Source of the DNA: Fibrisoma montanum | GTDB lineage: Bacteria > Bacteroidota > Bacteroidia > Cytophagales > Spirosomataceae | Length of the DNA stretch: 64,000 nucleotides | Reading direction: 5' to 3' | NCBI RefSeq assembly: GCF_003583365.1 | Contig: NZ_QXED01000001.1 | Location: 930,001 to 994,000, forward strand | Shown: positions 9,116 through 18,170 of the stretch, one piece after another | Layout of the letters: each line of letters begins with the position of its first letter | Numbering within the stretch: position 1 is the first letter of the stretch | Position numbers and translations under genes: made by a program | The notes under the pieces: generated by a model | Seen by the model: only the letters and a program-made list of their open reading frames with translations | The model's database searches: none | What the model was told of the DNA's origin: nothing

Positions 9116-10294
9116 TCAGATGGTTTGGTTGAATTTTTCGATAGCCCGGTTCAGGGTAAGCAAATCATATTCCGACAGCGAAATACTCGCCTGGGTGTTG
9201 CGCAGGAGTCGTACCAGTTCGGCGGCTTCCTCCATCGAAACACCACTTTTCCGAGCCAGTGTTTCGGTGAACTCCCGATCCAGTACGGTTGTGTTCAGGC
9301 CGTATCGTTCACGCAGTTCGGCCAGAAAGTACTGCATTTTTTTGCGGGTCATGTTATCATGATCGCCCTGCTGAAAATACAACCGACCGACCGTCTTTAC
9401 AAAATCCAGTGAGGTATTCTGGGGTGGCTCCACCACCGGAATCACCCGCTGCGTCCGCTTACCGGCAAAAATGGCGTACACGATCAGGCCGACAACGACC
9501 AGGTAATACGCCCAGTTCAAAGCCGGCTGCGTTCGGACGTAGCGTAAAATCGACTGCTGCTCCTCATCGAAGCGCCCCTGTTTCTGGTATTCGTCCCAGT
9601 AGGTCGGCAAGGTGGGCAGATACGACAGGGCCTTGAAGGCGTAGTCCGACGTTTTGGGGCTCAGTACGTAGTAGTTCGTAAACGCCAGCGGCAGGTTATG
9701 AATCAGGAACTGCCCCTTTCCATACGGTACCCGGATGAACACCGGCTCCCCACGGGCATTACGACCCAGAACGGTTATCTGCTGTGGCTTTAGTAGCTTC
9801 AGGTAGTTCCGGCCGTCGTCGTGGAAGAAATTATACCCCCCTGGTTTGCGCAGGTTTGGATTTACAAAATTATTGACCAGCGTCGTGTCGCTCAGAATAG
9901 GGGCTTTCACTTCGGCTTTAAAGCCCAGCACCCGGCTCAGGCTGTCGGGTACGTAATACGCCGAGACAAGCACATTGTTACCCTTCCGGACATAGGCAAA
10001 CAGTTGCCGGAGATCGTTGCCGTCGGCATCGAAATCGCGGCAGATGAACACGTAATTACTCCGGCCGGGCAACGGTGTTTCGGTCAGGTGGTTATATACC
10101 GGTAGTCGCACTGTACGGACGTCTGGCTGCATAACCTCCGGCATCAGGTCATACAATACTTTGGTGCCAAACGGAATCTTGTCGTCGTTTTCGTACGTCG
10201 GCTGCCAGTTGATCGGCTTCGGCCGGTAATACTCGAACAACGCATACACCGTTATGGTCGCCAGCAGGATAAGGAGGTATTTGTTCGGTCTCAA
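9116..10294 (-). CDS. DUF4350 domain-containing membrane protein
   Basis: A 392-residue protein with an N-terminal hydrophobic anchor (residues 6-22) and a second membrane segment near residues 263-280 (WAYYLVVVGLIVYAIFAGKR). The periplasmic part between them matches the DUF4350 layout (PFGTKVLYDLMPE near residue 42, a NYVFICRDF strand, and a YGKGQFLIHNLPLAFTNYYVL segment). The C-terminal about 110 residues are cytoplasmic and helical. The gene is a standard member of the MoxR/DUF58/DUF4129 locus of Cytophagales and lies 12 bp downstream of the DUF4129 gene. Its molecular role is not known. Confidence 0.85.
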   Translation of the reverse strand: MRPNKYLLILLATITVYALFEYYRPKPINWQPTYENDDKIPFGTKVLYDLMPEVMQPDVRTVRLPVYNHLTETPLPGRSNYVFICRDFDADGNDLRQLFAYVRKGNNVLVSAYYVPDSLSRVLGFKAEVKAPILSDTTLVNNFVNPNLRKPGGYNFFHDDGRNYLKLLKPQQITVLGRNARGEPVFIRVPYGKGQFLIHNLPLAFTNYYVLSPKTSDYAFKALSYLPTLPTYWDEYQKQGRFDEEQQSILRYVRTQPALNWAYYLVVVGLIVYAIFAGKRTQRVIPVVEPPQNTSLDFVKTVGRLYFQQGDHDNMTRKKMQYFLAELRERYGLNTTVLDREFTETLARKSGVSMEEAAELVRLLRNTQASISLSEYDLLTLNRAIEKFNQTI

Positions 10295-10306
10295 CGGTCT
10301 GGTTGG

Positions 10307-11086
10307 TTAATCACGTACCGGCTGCTTCACCGCAAAAAATTGCCGGAAACTATGGCTTATCTGTTCATATCTGGCTTCATCTACCGGAAAGTCGCCGTAC
10401 CAGACGTATTCAAACTGCTGCGTCAGGGCTTCGAAATCAGCCTGAAGCGGAGACCCGGCCAGTTCGTAAACGTACTGCCGATTTGTTTTGTCGGGTTTAT
10501 ACGCAATACGTTCCTGATCGGTCAGTTGTTTCAACGTTTTCAGATACAGGAGCCGCACTGCCAGCCGGAAGTTTCGCTGGGCCACGGCTTCGTCGATGGC
10601 TTCGTCAAAAGGAATGGCGTGGATGTTTTCGGTCAGCGTTTCATAATCAAGCTCCGTGGCCTGCGCCTTACCGGGAAACAGAAAGCCCAGCACCTCGGCC
10701 TTCCGGAGAAGGTAGATGACCAGGGCCGCAATGACCGCCAGCATCACGTATTGCCAGACGTTCCGGTACGAATCACTACGTAGAAAATCAGTGATTTTGC
10801 CCAGTATCCACTGCCAGAATCGAGCGATTGGATTGTCGGGTGGAGCCGGATCGCGGCCGTACTGGTAGTCACGGTCGTCGCGGTAGTCGCTCAGTCGTTC
10901 TTCGGACGGATACCGAACACGCGGTCCCTGCCCCCTGTCATCCTGACCCTCGGCAGCGCGTTGTGGCCGGGGCGGTGTGGTCTGGGCGGTGGCGGGTGCT
11001 GCTGCCACGAACCAGCCCAGCAGCAGCGCGTACAGCACAAACCGCCGGCCGGTCAGGCCGGCTATTGCCTTAAAAGTCACCTTCAT
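10307..11086 (-). CDS. DUF4129 domain-containing protein
   Basis: With the ATG at 11086 the protein has 259 residues: a signal peptide or anchor at the N-terminus (LTGRRFVLYALLLGWFVAAA), a Pro/Arg/Asp-rich linker to about residue 85, one transmembrane segment (VWQYVMLAVIAALVIYLLRK), and a C-terminal cytoplasmic DUF4129 region with NFRLAVRLLYLKTLKQLTDQ and a closing FEYVWYGDFPVDEARYEQI. A longer frame opens at 11164, but that start would add a non-signal leader and overlap the upstream gene by 95 bp, whereas 11086 overlaps by 17 bp. DUF4129 is found in transglutaminase-linked and MoxR-linked envelope loci. Confidence 0.85.
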   Translation of the reverse strand: MKVTFKAIAGLTGRRFVLYALLLGWFVAAAPATAQTTPPRPQRAAEGQDDRGQGPRVRYPSEERLSDYRDDRDYQYGRDPAPPDNPIARFWQWILGKITDFLRSDSYRNVWQYVMLAVIAALVIYLLRKAEVLGFLFPGKAQATELDYETLTENIHAIPFDEAIDEAVAQRNFRLAVRLLYLKTLKQLTDQERIAYKPDKTNRQYVYELAGSPLQADFEALTQQFEYVWYGDFPVDEARYEQISHSFRQFFAVKQPVRD

Positions 11087-11954
11087 CGTTAGCACGCGGT
11101 TGAGCCGGTGAAGTACCGATGGAGTCGATTGCCGACAGCAATCCCCGCCCTTCCTGCCGTTCAACCAGATTTGTATACTGAAATCCTACCGCCAGAAAAA
11201 CCAAACTGTTCAGCAAAGCCTGGCCAACCGTACTGATTACGTTGGCCACTACCACCCACACGCGCGACAGGTCGGGCAGCAGATCAGCCGCCACCAATCC
11301 ACCGATGATGGTGCTTGGCATGGAAAACAACAGCCCTATGATGCCCACAATAATACCCATGACAACCAGCAGCCCGAACGTTGACCACCACTTTTCCCGA
11401 ATCAGTCTGAAGCACCGGTCCCAGGTCTGGCCGAAATCAGTGCCTTCGAAAGACGTAACGGCCAAGGCCAGCGAAAAGACAACCGCGACGTAGATGCCGG
11501 GAATGAAGAAAAACAAAAAGCCGATGAACGTAATGATGGACCCGAGCACCGAAATAATGAGTCCACGTCCGAGCACGGGCTGCACCTCGGTCCAGACATC
11601 CGCTACGGTTATCGGCCCGCCTTTTGTCCGCTCATACAGTTTCAGGTGCGCGTAGGTGATGAGCGCCACCATCAGATTAGCCAGCACACTGGCCAGGACC
11701 ATCAACCAGAACACCGGCGAGAAGATCATACTCGTAAGACCAATCAACCGAAAGCTGCCGGCAGCCTCGTCCGACGGTCGCGAAAACTCCAGGATGTTGG
11801 ACTGGATAACACCCGCCATAATTCCCGACGCCAGCGCCACCGGGCCGGCAATGTACAGCAACGCCAGGCTCAGGCTGCGAAACTGCTGGGTCAGGTACGT
11901 AAAAGTGGCATTTATCTTATCGCCAAAGTCACGTTGTTGAAAAAGCTGAATCAT
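11070..11954 (-). CDS. polytopic membrane protein, paralogue of the upstream gene
   Basis: A 294-residue integral membrane protein with about six hydrophobic segments. The N-terminal motif (FGDKINATFTYLTQQFRSLSLALL) and the central IGFLFFFIPGIYVAVVFSLA correspond closely to FTEILNVSFEYLVRHYRTLL and GLLLFLIPGIYCAVALSLI in the adjacent gene at 11979-12854, so the two are tandem paralogues. The C-terminus of both ends in an ALAFQY(Y/T)NLxERxE-type stretch followed by a hydrophilic tail. Database entries of this family are sometimes mislabelled as enzymes; I see no catalytic motif. It is probably a membrane partner of the MoxR/DUF4129 complex. It starts 24 bp after its paralogue. Confidence 0.7.
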   Translation of the reverse strand: MIQLFQQRDFGDKINATFTYLTQQFRSLSLALLYIAGPVALASGIMAGVIQSNILEFSRPSDEAAGSFRLIGLTSMIFSPVFWLMVLASVLANLMVALITYAHLKLYERTKGGPITVADVWTEVQPVLGRGLIISVLGSIITFIGFLFFFIPGIYVAVVFSLALAVTSFEGTDFGQTWDRCFRLIREKWWSTFGLLVVMGIIVGIIGLLFSMPSTIIGGLVAADLLPDLSRVWVVVANVISTVGQALLNSLVFLAVGFQYTNLVERQEGRGLLSAIDSIGTSPAQPRANDEGDF

Positions 11955-11978
11955 GGTAAACTAAGGTTGATGGATGAA

Positions 11979-12854
11979 TCATTCGTCGGCCGGATGAGGC
12001 TGACGATCCGGCGCGATGCCGATGGCTTCCACCTGATTAAGCAAGCCGATACTTTCTTTCCGTTCCAGCAAGTTGTAATACTGGAACGCCAGGGCCAGGT
12101 AAAGCGGAGCACTGAGCAACGCCCCAAACACACCCATCACCGTACTGGTGATCACCTGAATTATTGGATTAGCCAGATAGGTACGTCCCAGCGCAGCCAG
12201 AGCGATTGCGTTCGTGCCCGTATGCACAACAAAGCTAATAACCCACATAATCAGGATAACGCCCAGCGTTAACCACCAGTTGCCGGCAATCAGGGCAAAA
12301 CAACGGCGTATGGCACTAACCAGCCCCAGGTCTTCGCGCATCACGACAAAAGTGATCAAACTCAGCGCAACGGCGCAATAGATACCAGGTATCAGAAACA
12401 GCAGAAGGCCGGTCATTACCAGCAAACCACTGACCAGCGCAACAGGCACCACCCTGAACCATTTGGCCTCGAACCAACTCATGACGCTGCCGACCGTAAT
12501 GGGCTCATCCGGATTTTCTTCATAGCTGAGTACGTGGCTGTACACAATCATACTCACCAGCACCCCGCTCAGCAAAGACAACCCCAGAAGAATCCAATAC
12601 GAAGGGGTGACGATTGGCGCCATCAAACTCCAGTAAGAGGATCGACCCGTCGGCATTGAGATTGTGGTTCGGGCGCGTACCAGCAAACCCATCTGGAATA
12701 CCCGCGTGGCAATGCTCACCAGCAAGCTCATGATACTGGCGACAACCAGCATGGGCGTCAGCAGGGTTCGGTAATGCCGGACGAGGTACTCGAACGATAC
12801 GTTGAGAATCTCCGTAAAATTTCGCCGGCGATGCAGCACAACAAGCTGATTCAT
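11979..12854 (-). CDS. polytopic membrane protein, paralogue of the downstream gene
   Basis: A 291-residue membrane protein with about six hydrophobic segments, including MLVVASIMSLLVSIATRV, YWILLGLSLLSGVLVSMIVY and the IPGIYCAVALSLITFVV helix. The ATG overlaps the stop of the SpoIIM-like gene by 4 bp (12851-12854). It shares the N-terminal and IPGIY motifs with the next gene. The C-terminal YYNLLERKESIGLLNQVEAIG is repeated there as YTNLVERQEGRGLLSAIDSIG, which supports an internal gene duplication in the operon. No catalytic residues are evident. Confidence 0.7.
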   Translation of the reverse strand: MNQLVVLHRRRNFTEILNVSFEYLVRHYRTLLTPMLVVASIMSLLVSIATRVFQMGLLVRARTTISMPTGRSSYWSLMAPIVTPSYWILLGLSLLSGVLVSMIVYSHVLSYEENPDEPITVGSVMSWFEAKWFRVVPVALVSGLLVMTGLLLFLIPGIYCAVALSLITFVVMREDLGLVSAIRRCFALIAGNWWLTLGVILIMWVISFVVHTGTNAIALAALGRTYLANPIIQVITSTVMGVFGALLSAPLYLALAFQYYNLLERKESIGLLNQVEAIGIAPDRQPHPADE

Positions 12855-13795
12855 AAACGGGAACGACGATTAAGCTGGATAGGATAGAGAATAAAATACC
12901 AGATGATGAAAGCCGCCGACATCAGAATAATGCTGGCGCTGACAAGCGGTGGTAAGGTTAGTCGGGTAACGAAGCTTTCGAGGAAACCAGCCATGATGAA
13001 GATTGGTACCAGGCCAACCGCAATTTTAAGTCCTTGCTTGATGCCCCGCCGGAAGGATACCAGCCGCGGGTACGTCCCCGGAAACAGCAGGCTATTCCCT
13101 ACCGTCAGCCCGGCGCAACCGGCAATGACAATCGCCGAAATTTCGAGGGTTCCGTGTATCCAGATTTTCAGCACCGACTCCAGCAGCAGCCCCCGTTCGT
13201 AGAAAAAGTACTGGAATGATCCGAGCATGACGCCGTTGAAAAACAGCATTGCCATGGTGCCGACCGATGCAAACAGACCGAACACGAACGTACGGAACGA
13301 GACAAAGATGTTGTTGAGGGTGATCTGTAAAAACATCGTTGCCTGGTCGTCGCTGTTGTAAACGCCCAGCGGGTCGCCTTTTTTGATGTTCTCCAGCGTC
13401 ATGTTCACGTACTGATCGCCCAGAATCAGCCGCACGAACGTATTGTCGTGCGCGGCCGACACCCAGCCCAGCACGCAGGCCACAAAAAATATAAGGAACG
13501 AGATAAACAGCAGCCGGTGCGACTGCCGGAACAGAAAGGGCAGTTCGTGCGTCCAGAACGTCAGAAACCGATTGCGGTCGTCGCGCCGGTTCTGCATCAG
13601 CCCCCGGTGCATCTGCGCGGCCAGTCCGTTCAGGTAACGGGTTACGGTCGAGTCGGGATAAAAGGTCCGGGCATACGACAGATCGTCGGTCAGTTCTACG
13701 TAACGGGCCGTCAGTTCGTCCGGATCATTGGTCGGGTTTTGCTCAATATCGCGCCATTTGTCCGTGTTGCGTTTAACGAAAGCAGCTTCGCGCAT
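12851..13795 (-). CDS. stage II sporulation protein M (SpoIIM)-like membrane protein
   Basis: A 314-residue protein opening with MREAAFVKRNTDKW, the characteristic start of SpoIIM/DUF95-type proteins in Bacteroidota. A hydrophilic helical N-terminal region of about 95 residues is followed by several membrane segments (RLLFISFLIFFVACVLGWVS near residue 98, FVFGLFASVGTMAMLFFNGV, and two at the end). The motif HGTLEISAIVIAGCAGLTVG is typical of the family. These non-sporulating relatives are encoded with RDD and MoxR genes, as here, and are thought to be envelope proteins. It is the first gene of the minus-strand operon and is divergent from the RDD gene. Confidence 0.88.
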   Translation of the reverse strand: MREAAFVKRNTDKWRDIEQNPTNDPDELTARYVELTDDLSYARTFYPDSTVTRYLNGLAAQMHRGLMQNRRDDRNRFLTFWTHELPFLFRQSHRLLFISFLIFFVACVLGWVSAAHDNTFVRLILGDQYVNMTLENIKKGDPLGVYNSDDQATMFLQITLNNIFVSFRTFVFGLFASVGTMAMLFFNGVMLGSFQYFFYERGLLLESVLKIWIHGTLEISAIVIAGCAGLTVGNSLLFPGTYPRLVSFRRGIKQGLKIAVGLVPIFIMAGFLESFVTRLTLPPLVSASIILMSAAFIIWYFILYPIQLNRRSRL

Positions 13796-13903
13796 GGGTA
13801 AGTTGGTTGAGAGTTGGCCCGTACAGTTTGTATCAACGGCTAGTTACTGGACTGCGATTGAAAAATTGGCGATTTTTATGCGAACGGCAAAGTATATGCG
13901 TAC

Positions 13904-13911
13904 TAATTTTG
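13904..13911 (+). promoter_or_regulatory. candidate -7 element for the RDD gene
   Basis: The sequence TAATTTTG fits the Bacteroidota -7 consensus TAnnTTTG and lies 68 bp before the RDD start codon in the 183-bp divergent intergenic region. I find no TTG at the expected -33 distance, so this is weak. Confidence 0.3.
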
Positions 13912-13978
13912 TAAAGCCGGTGAACCACAGCCAACGAACCGTTGCCGACAGTCACTTGCCCAACTCATACCGCGTTCT

Positions 13979-14674
13979 ATGTCCGTTGCGATCCAGACCT
14001 CCCAAAACGTTCTGTTAGAATACGAACCGGCCAGTGTCGGCGACCGGATCCTGGCCACGCTGCTGGATTACGTGGTGTTTCTGGGCTGGCTGACCGTGAC
14101 GCTGGGCATTCCGGCCGCGCTGAGTATCCGGCCGGGCAATTTTTACGTAGGGCTCATCGTGATCCTGCCCATTTTCATTTATGATCTGGTCTGCGAATGG
14201 CTGCTCAATGGCCGCAGTGTCGGTAAGATTGCCCTGGGCATCCGCGTTGTAATGCTCGACGGGTCGCAGCCCGGGCTGGGCGCTTATCTGCTGCGGTGGC
14301 TGCTGCGCATTGTCGATACGCGGCTCTTCGGTGGGCTCGTTGCGGTCATTGCCATCGCAGCCAACGGTAAAGGACAGCGCGTTGGGGATATTGCCGCCGG
14401 CACAACCGTCGTTAAACTAAAACCGGCGGTATCGCTCAGCGATGTTGTGTATCAGCCCCTGCGAACGGACTACTACGTGCAGTTTCCGGATGTCCGGCTG
14501 CTGTCGGACCGCGACATTGCCATCGTGCGTGAAGCCCTGCGCCGGGGCGACGCCACCGTACAGGATCGTACCGCCGAAAAGATCAAAGAGGTGACCGGCA
14601 TCCGGAGCGACTTACACAGCCGTGCGTTTCTGGAAACGATTGTCAGTGATTATCAGTTTTTAACAACGCAATAA
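13979..14674 (+). CDS. RDD family membrane protein
   Basis: A 231-residue protein. After a short lead, the RDD domain begins with EPASVGDRILATLLDYVVFLG (residues 16-36, with the signature Arg and Asp), has two to three further hydrophobic segments, and includes LNGRSVGKIALGIRV, a standard RDD segment. The last about 80 residues are hydrophilic. RDD proteins are membrane proteins with proposed transport roles. The gene is divergent from the SpoIIM-like gene, a conserved arrangement in Cytophagales that suggests it belongs to the same envelope system. Its stop is 7 bp before a perfect inverted repeat. Confidence 0.9.
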   Translation: MSVAIQTSQNVLLEYEPASVGDRILATLLDYVVFLGWLTVTLGIPAALSIRPGNFYVGLIVILPIFIYDLVCEWLLNGRSVGKIALGIRVVMLDGSQPGLGAYLLRWLLRIVDTRLFGGLVAVIAIAANGKGQRVGDIAAGTTVVKLKPAVSLSDVVYQPLRTDYYVQFPDVRLLSDRDIAIVREALRRGDATVQDRTAEKIKEVTGIRSDLHSRAFLETIVSDYQFLTTQ

Positions 14675-14681
14675 TTCGTCC

Positions 14682-14738
14682 GGGCCAAGCTCCAGCTTGG
14701 CCTGTCAAGATATTCACGGCCAAGCTGGAGCTTGGCCC
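14682..14738. repeat. perfect 21-bp inverted repeat, hairpin/REP-like element
   Basis: The arms at 14682-14702 and 14718-14738 are exact reverse complements over 21 bases, with a 15-base loop. Each arm is itself a near palindrome around GGCCAAGCT and AGCTTGGCC. The element lies between the RDD stop (14674) and the amidohydrolase ATG (14747). There is no T run after the second arm, so it is not a canonical intrinsic terminator. It could be a REP-type repeat or an mRNA-stabilising hairpin. Confidence 0.85.
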
Positions 14739-14746
14739 AGCCACTT

Positions 14747-15934
14747 ATGCAAGACGCCATAAAATCGCTAGCCCGTCAATACGCTGCCGACATTGTTGCT
14801 ACCCGTCGACATCTGCACGCCCACCCCGAATTATCGTTTCATGAACATAATACGGCGGCCTACGTAGCCGACCAGCTCAAAGCCATCGGCCTGACGCCCC
14901 AGGAAGGCATTGCCGGTACGGGGCTGGTGGCGATCATCGAAGGCCAAAACCCTACCCGCAAAGTCGTTGGGCTACGGGCCGACATGGACGCCCTGCCCAT
15001 CCACGAAGCCAACGACGTACCGTACAAATCGACCGTCGAGGGGGTTATGCATGCCTGCGGACACGATGCACATACGGCGTCACTACTGGGTGTGGCCCGT
15101 ATCCTGAACGTCCTGCGCGACCAGTTCGAAGGCACCGTGAAGCTGGTGTTTCAGCCGGCCGAGGAGAAAGCGCCCGGCGGGGCCTCCCTGATGATTAAAG
15201 ACGGCGTTTTGGAAAACCCGGCCCCGATCAGTATGATTGGCCAGCACGTAGCGCCGAACATCCCGGTGGGTAAAATTGGCTTCCGCGAGGGTATGTACAT
15301 GGCCAGCACGGACGAACTGTACCTGACCGTGAAAGGCAAAGGCGGGCACGGTGCCATGCCCGACACGCTGGTCGATCCGGTGTTGATTGCGTCGCACATC
15401 ATCGTGGCCCTGCAGCAGATCATCAGCCGTAACCGCCCCCCGGCCAGCCCATCGGTGCTGTCGTTTGGTCGGTTCATCGCCGACGGTGTTACGAATGTGA
15501 TTCCCAACGAGGTAACGATTCAGGGGACGTTCCGGTGCATGAACGAGGAATGGCGCGAGAAGGGCCTGGAACGCATGAAGAAGCTGGCCGAAGGTATGGC
15601 CGAAGCCATGGGCGGAAGCTGTGAGTTCACCATCGTTCGCGGTTATCCCTTCCTCAAGAATCACCCCGAACTGACCCGTCGGCTGCGGGCGCAGGCCGTT
15701 GAGTACATGGGTGCCGACAACGTCATTGACCTTGATCTCTGGATGGCCGGCGAAGACTTCGCGTTCTACTCGCAGGTTGTCGATTCCTGCTTCTACCGGC
15801 TCGGTACCCGCAACGAAGCGCGTGGCATCATCTCGGGCGTTCATACGCCAACCTTCGACATCGACGAAGCGGCCCTGGAAACGGGCGCCGGGTTGATGAG
15901 CTGGCTGGCTGTCCGGGAGTTGGACGTCTTTTAA
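14747..15934 (+). CDS. M20D family amidohydrolase (N-acyl-amino-acid or hippurate type)
   Basis: The ATG at 14747 gives 395 residues. An upstream TTG at 14732 is inside the inverted repeat and is less likely. Signatures of M20D peptidases are the early HLHAHPELSFHE, the metal site region GLRADMDALPI and VMHACGHDAHTASLLG, EEKAPGGASLMI with the catalytic Glu pair, a dimerisation domain around KGKGGHGAMPDTLVDP, and the C-terminal GEDFAFYS. The family hydrolyses N-acyl amino acids such as hippurate, N-acetylcysteine derivatives or N-acetyl-diaminopimelate; the substrate cannot be chosen here. No signal peptide, so it acts in the cytoplasm. The histidine kinase gene starts 13 bp downstream. Confidence 0.92.
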   Translation: MQDAIKSLARQYAADIVATRRHLHAHPELSFHEHNTAAYVADQLKAIGLTPQEGIAGTGLVAIIEGQNPTRKVVGLRADMDALPIHEANDVPYKSTVEGVMHACGHDAHTASLLGVARILNVLRDQFEGTVKLVFQPAEEKAPGGASLMIKDGVLENPAPISMIGQHVAPNIPVGKIGFREGMYMASTDELYLTVKGKGGHGAMPDTLVDPVLIASHIIVALQQIISRNRPPASPSVLSFGRFIADGVTNVIPNEVTIQGTFRCMNEEWREKGLERMKKLAEGMAEAMGGSCEFTIVRGYPFLKNHPELTRRLRAQAVEYMGADNVIDLDLWMAGEDFAFYSQVVDSCFYRLGTRNEARGIISGVHTPTFDIDEAALETGAGLMSWLAVRELDVF

Positions 15935-15947
15935 TGAACTGTAGTGC

Positions 15948-18170
15948 GTGAAAAATACCTGCCTAACCCTTTTCTTTTGGTTCATTCTCCTAACCAGTAC
16001 GTTGGCGCAACGCGACTGGCCACCGGTGTATACCATAAAAACCGATACAGCCACTTTTTCGCTGGATACGGCGCATTTTCAGGTGCTGGAAGACCCAGGA
16101 GGAACGCTGACCTTCGATCAGGCGCAACGTAGTACCGGGTTTCGATACGCGAAGCTATACGACAAGTACCGGGTCGCGCATTTCTACTGGCAGCGGATGA
16201 GGTTAAAGAACGATCGCCCCCATTCGGTTCATCTTTATTTGTCGGGCGTCGCAGATTACTTCGATATGTACTGGCGCGACTCCCTCAATCGCTGGCAGCA
16301 TCAACGTACGGGTTACCTCGTGCCCGATAGCCAGCTACCGGTTTATGAAGGTTTGCAGGAGCAGAGCCGTTTGCCGTTATCCCTTGCGCCGGGACAGGAG
16401 ACAGTTATCTATAAACGTACCGAAACTGCCCTATGGAACGAACCCATAACGTATTTATCAGCTTATTTTCAAACCGAAAAAGGCTATAAGGATAACATTG
16501 TCAGCTATTTTCGGGGACAAGACGGGTGGAAAGATTTCTGGTTTGCAGGAATAGCGATCGGGATACTGCTCTTAGCCGCAATCTATAATCTGACTATCTT
16601 CTACTCTACGAAAGAGAAGGTATACCTGTATTTTGCCGTTTGTTTGCTCTTCTTTGTTCTGGACCGTAATTCGAGCTATATCCAGGCCACTTTTTTCGGC
16701 GAGTATCCTTATGCGTTCAGATTTGTATCCACCTTCTTTTTCATTACGTTCTTTGTATTTTTCGTTCAATCGATCCGGCAGTTTGTACAGCCTGACGCCC
16801 AGCTCGCTTCACTAAGCAAAGCTATAACCGTTACGTTGGTGCTAACGGTGCTGATGAATATTTTCCAGATCATCTCTTATCGCTACGCCTTAGTTCCGCA
16901 GATAGAAATGTACCTGGCGCTGGAGGTAATTATTCGGGTGGTCTATGTTCTCTGTCTAGTATTGACGTATCGAATGATGAAACGAGACGTAGCGGATGCG
17001 CGCTACGTGTTCATCGCCATTTTACAACTGTTCTTTTGGTGGAGCTATACGTTGGTAGGAACTTTTGCTCGCATCTACTATCAGATCAATATTAACCGGT
17101 ATCTACCGCCAATCTTTGAATACGCCGAGACGATCTGCTTTGCCTGGATGATCATTTTCTTTTCGGGAGCGCTCATCAACCGCTACAATATGACGCGCCG
17201 GCAGGTAGTGCAGCAGGCTATCGAAAAAGAACAGCTCGAAAAAGAGCGCGAGATTGAGCGCAGCCGGCTCATTGCCAGCCAGAACGAACGACTGGAGCAG
17301 CAGGTTAAGGAACGCACGGCCGAACTACAGCAATCGCTCGAAACGCTGCGAGCTACCCAGGATCAACTTATTCAGAAAGAAAAGCTGGCATCGCTCGGCG
17401 AACTGACGGCCGGTATCGCCCACGAAATTCAGAACCCGCTTAACTTCGTTAACAACTTTGCCGAAGTGAGTGAGGAATTGCTGGACGAGTTAAATGAAGA
17501 ACGACACAAAGGCCAACGTGACGAAGCGTTAGAAGAGGAAATCCTGGCTGATCTGCACCAAAACCTGGGCAAGATTCGCCACCATGGTCGCCGGGCTGAC
17601 GCCATCGTGAAGGGAATGCTTGAGCATAGCCGCGCCAGCACCGGCGAAAAGCAAATCACCGACATGAATGCCCTCGCTGACGAATACTTACGATTGGCCT
17701 ACCACGGTCTGCGGGCAAAAGACAAATTGTTCAACTGCCAGCTTGTTACTAACTACGACCCCTCCTTGCCGAACGTAGAGGTAGTAACCCAGGACATTGG
17801 CCGGGTGCTGCTCAATCTGTACAACAACGCCTTTTATGCCGTACAGGAAAAGGCTCGTACAAACGGTGAGCAACGGAATGCCGAGTACCAGCCAACAGTC
17901 ACGGTGCAGACCCAGCGCCACGTTGACAACGTAATTATCTGCGTCCGGGATAATGGTACAGGCATACCAGAATCGGTTAAGCGCAAAATTTTTCAGCCGT
18001 TCTTCACCACAAAACCTACCGGACAAGGCACGGGACTTGGTTTATCCCTTGCCTACGACATCGTCACAAAAGGGCATGGTGGCGAGATGACCGTAGTCAG
18101 TCAGGAAGGCGAGGGAACAGAATTTACTATTCGCCTGCCTACGCAAACACCGACTTCGGCAGATGCGTAA
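15948..18170 (+). CDS. 7TMR-DISM sensor histidine kinase
   Basis: A 740-residue protein with a GTG start 13 bp after the amidohydrolase; the following MKNTCLTLFFWFILLTSTLA is a signal peptide, which supports this start. Layout: extracellular 7TMR-DISM-extracellular-like beta domain (about 25-195), seven-helix membrane domain (about 205-415), coiled coil (about 425-475), HisKA with the phospho-acceptor His492 in GIAHEIQNPLNF, and a HATPase_c domain with NLYNNAFYAV (N box), DNGTGIP (G1) and GQGTGLGLSLAYDI (G2). No receiver domain is attached and no response regulator gene is adjacent, so its target is unknown. Its last 32 bp overlap the end of the convergent GH130 gene. Confidence 0.93.
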   Translation: MKNTCLTLFFWFILLTSTLAQRDWPPVYTIKTDTATFSLDTAHFQVLEDPGGTLTFDQAQRSTGFRYAKLYDKYRVAHFYWQRMRLKNDRPHSVHLYLSGVADYFDMYWRDSLNRWQHQRTGYLVPDSQLPVYEGLQEQSRLPLSLAPGQETVIYKRTETALWNEPITYLSAYFQTEKGYKDNIVSYFRGQDGWKDFWFAGIAIGILLLAAIYNLTIFYSTKEKVYLYFAVCLLFFVLDRNSSYIQATFFGEYPYAFRFVSTFFFITFFVFFVQSIRQFVQPDAQLASLSKAITVTLVLTVLMNIFQIISYRYALVPQIEMYLALEVIIRVVYVLCLVLTYRMMKRDVADARYVFIAILQLFFWWSYTLVGTFARIYYQININRYLPPIFEYAETICFAWMIIFFSGALINRYNMTRRQVVQQAIEKEQLEKEREIERSRLIASQNERLEQQVKERTAELQQSLETLRATQDQLIQKEKLASLGELTAGIAHEIQNPLNFVNNFAEVSEELLDELNEERHKGQRDEALEEEILADLHQNLGKIRHHGRRADAIVKGMLEHSRASTGEKQITDMNALADEYLRLAYHGLRAKDKLFNCQLVTNYDPSLPNVEVVTQDIGRVLLNLYNNAFYAVQEKARTNGEQRNAEYQPTVTVQTQRHVDNVIICVRDNGTGIPESVKRKIFQPFFTTKPTGQGTGLGLSLAYDIVTKGHGGEMTVVSQEGEGTEFTIRLPTQTPTSADA

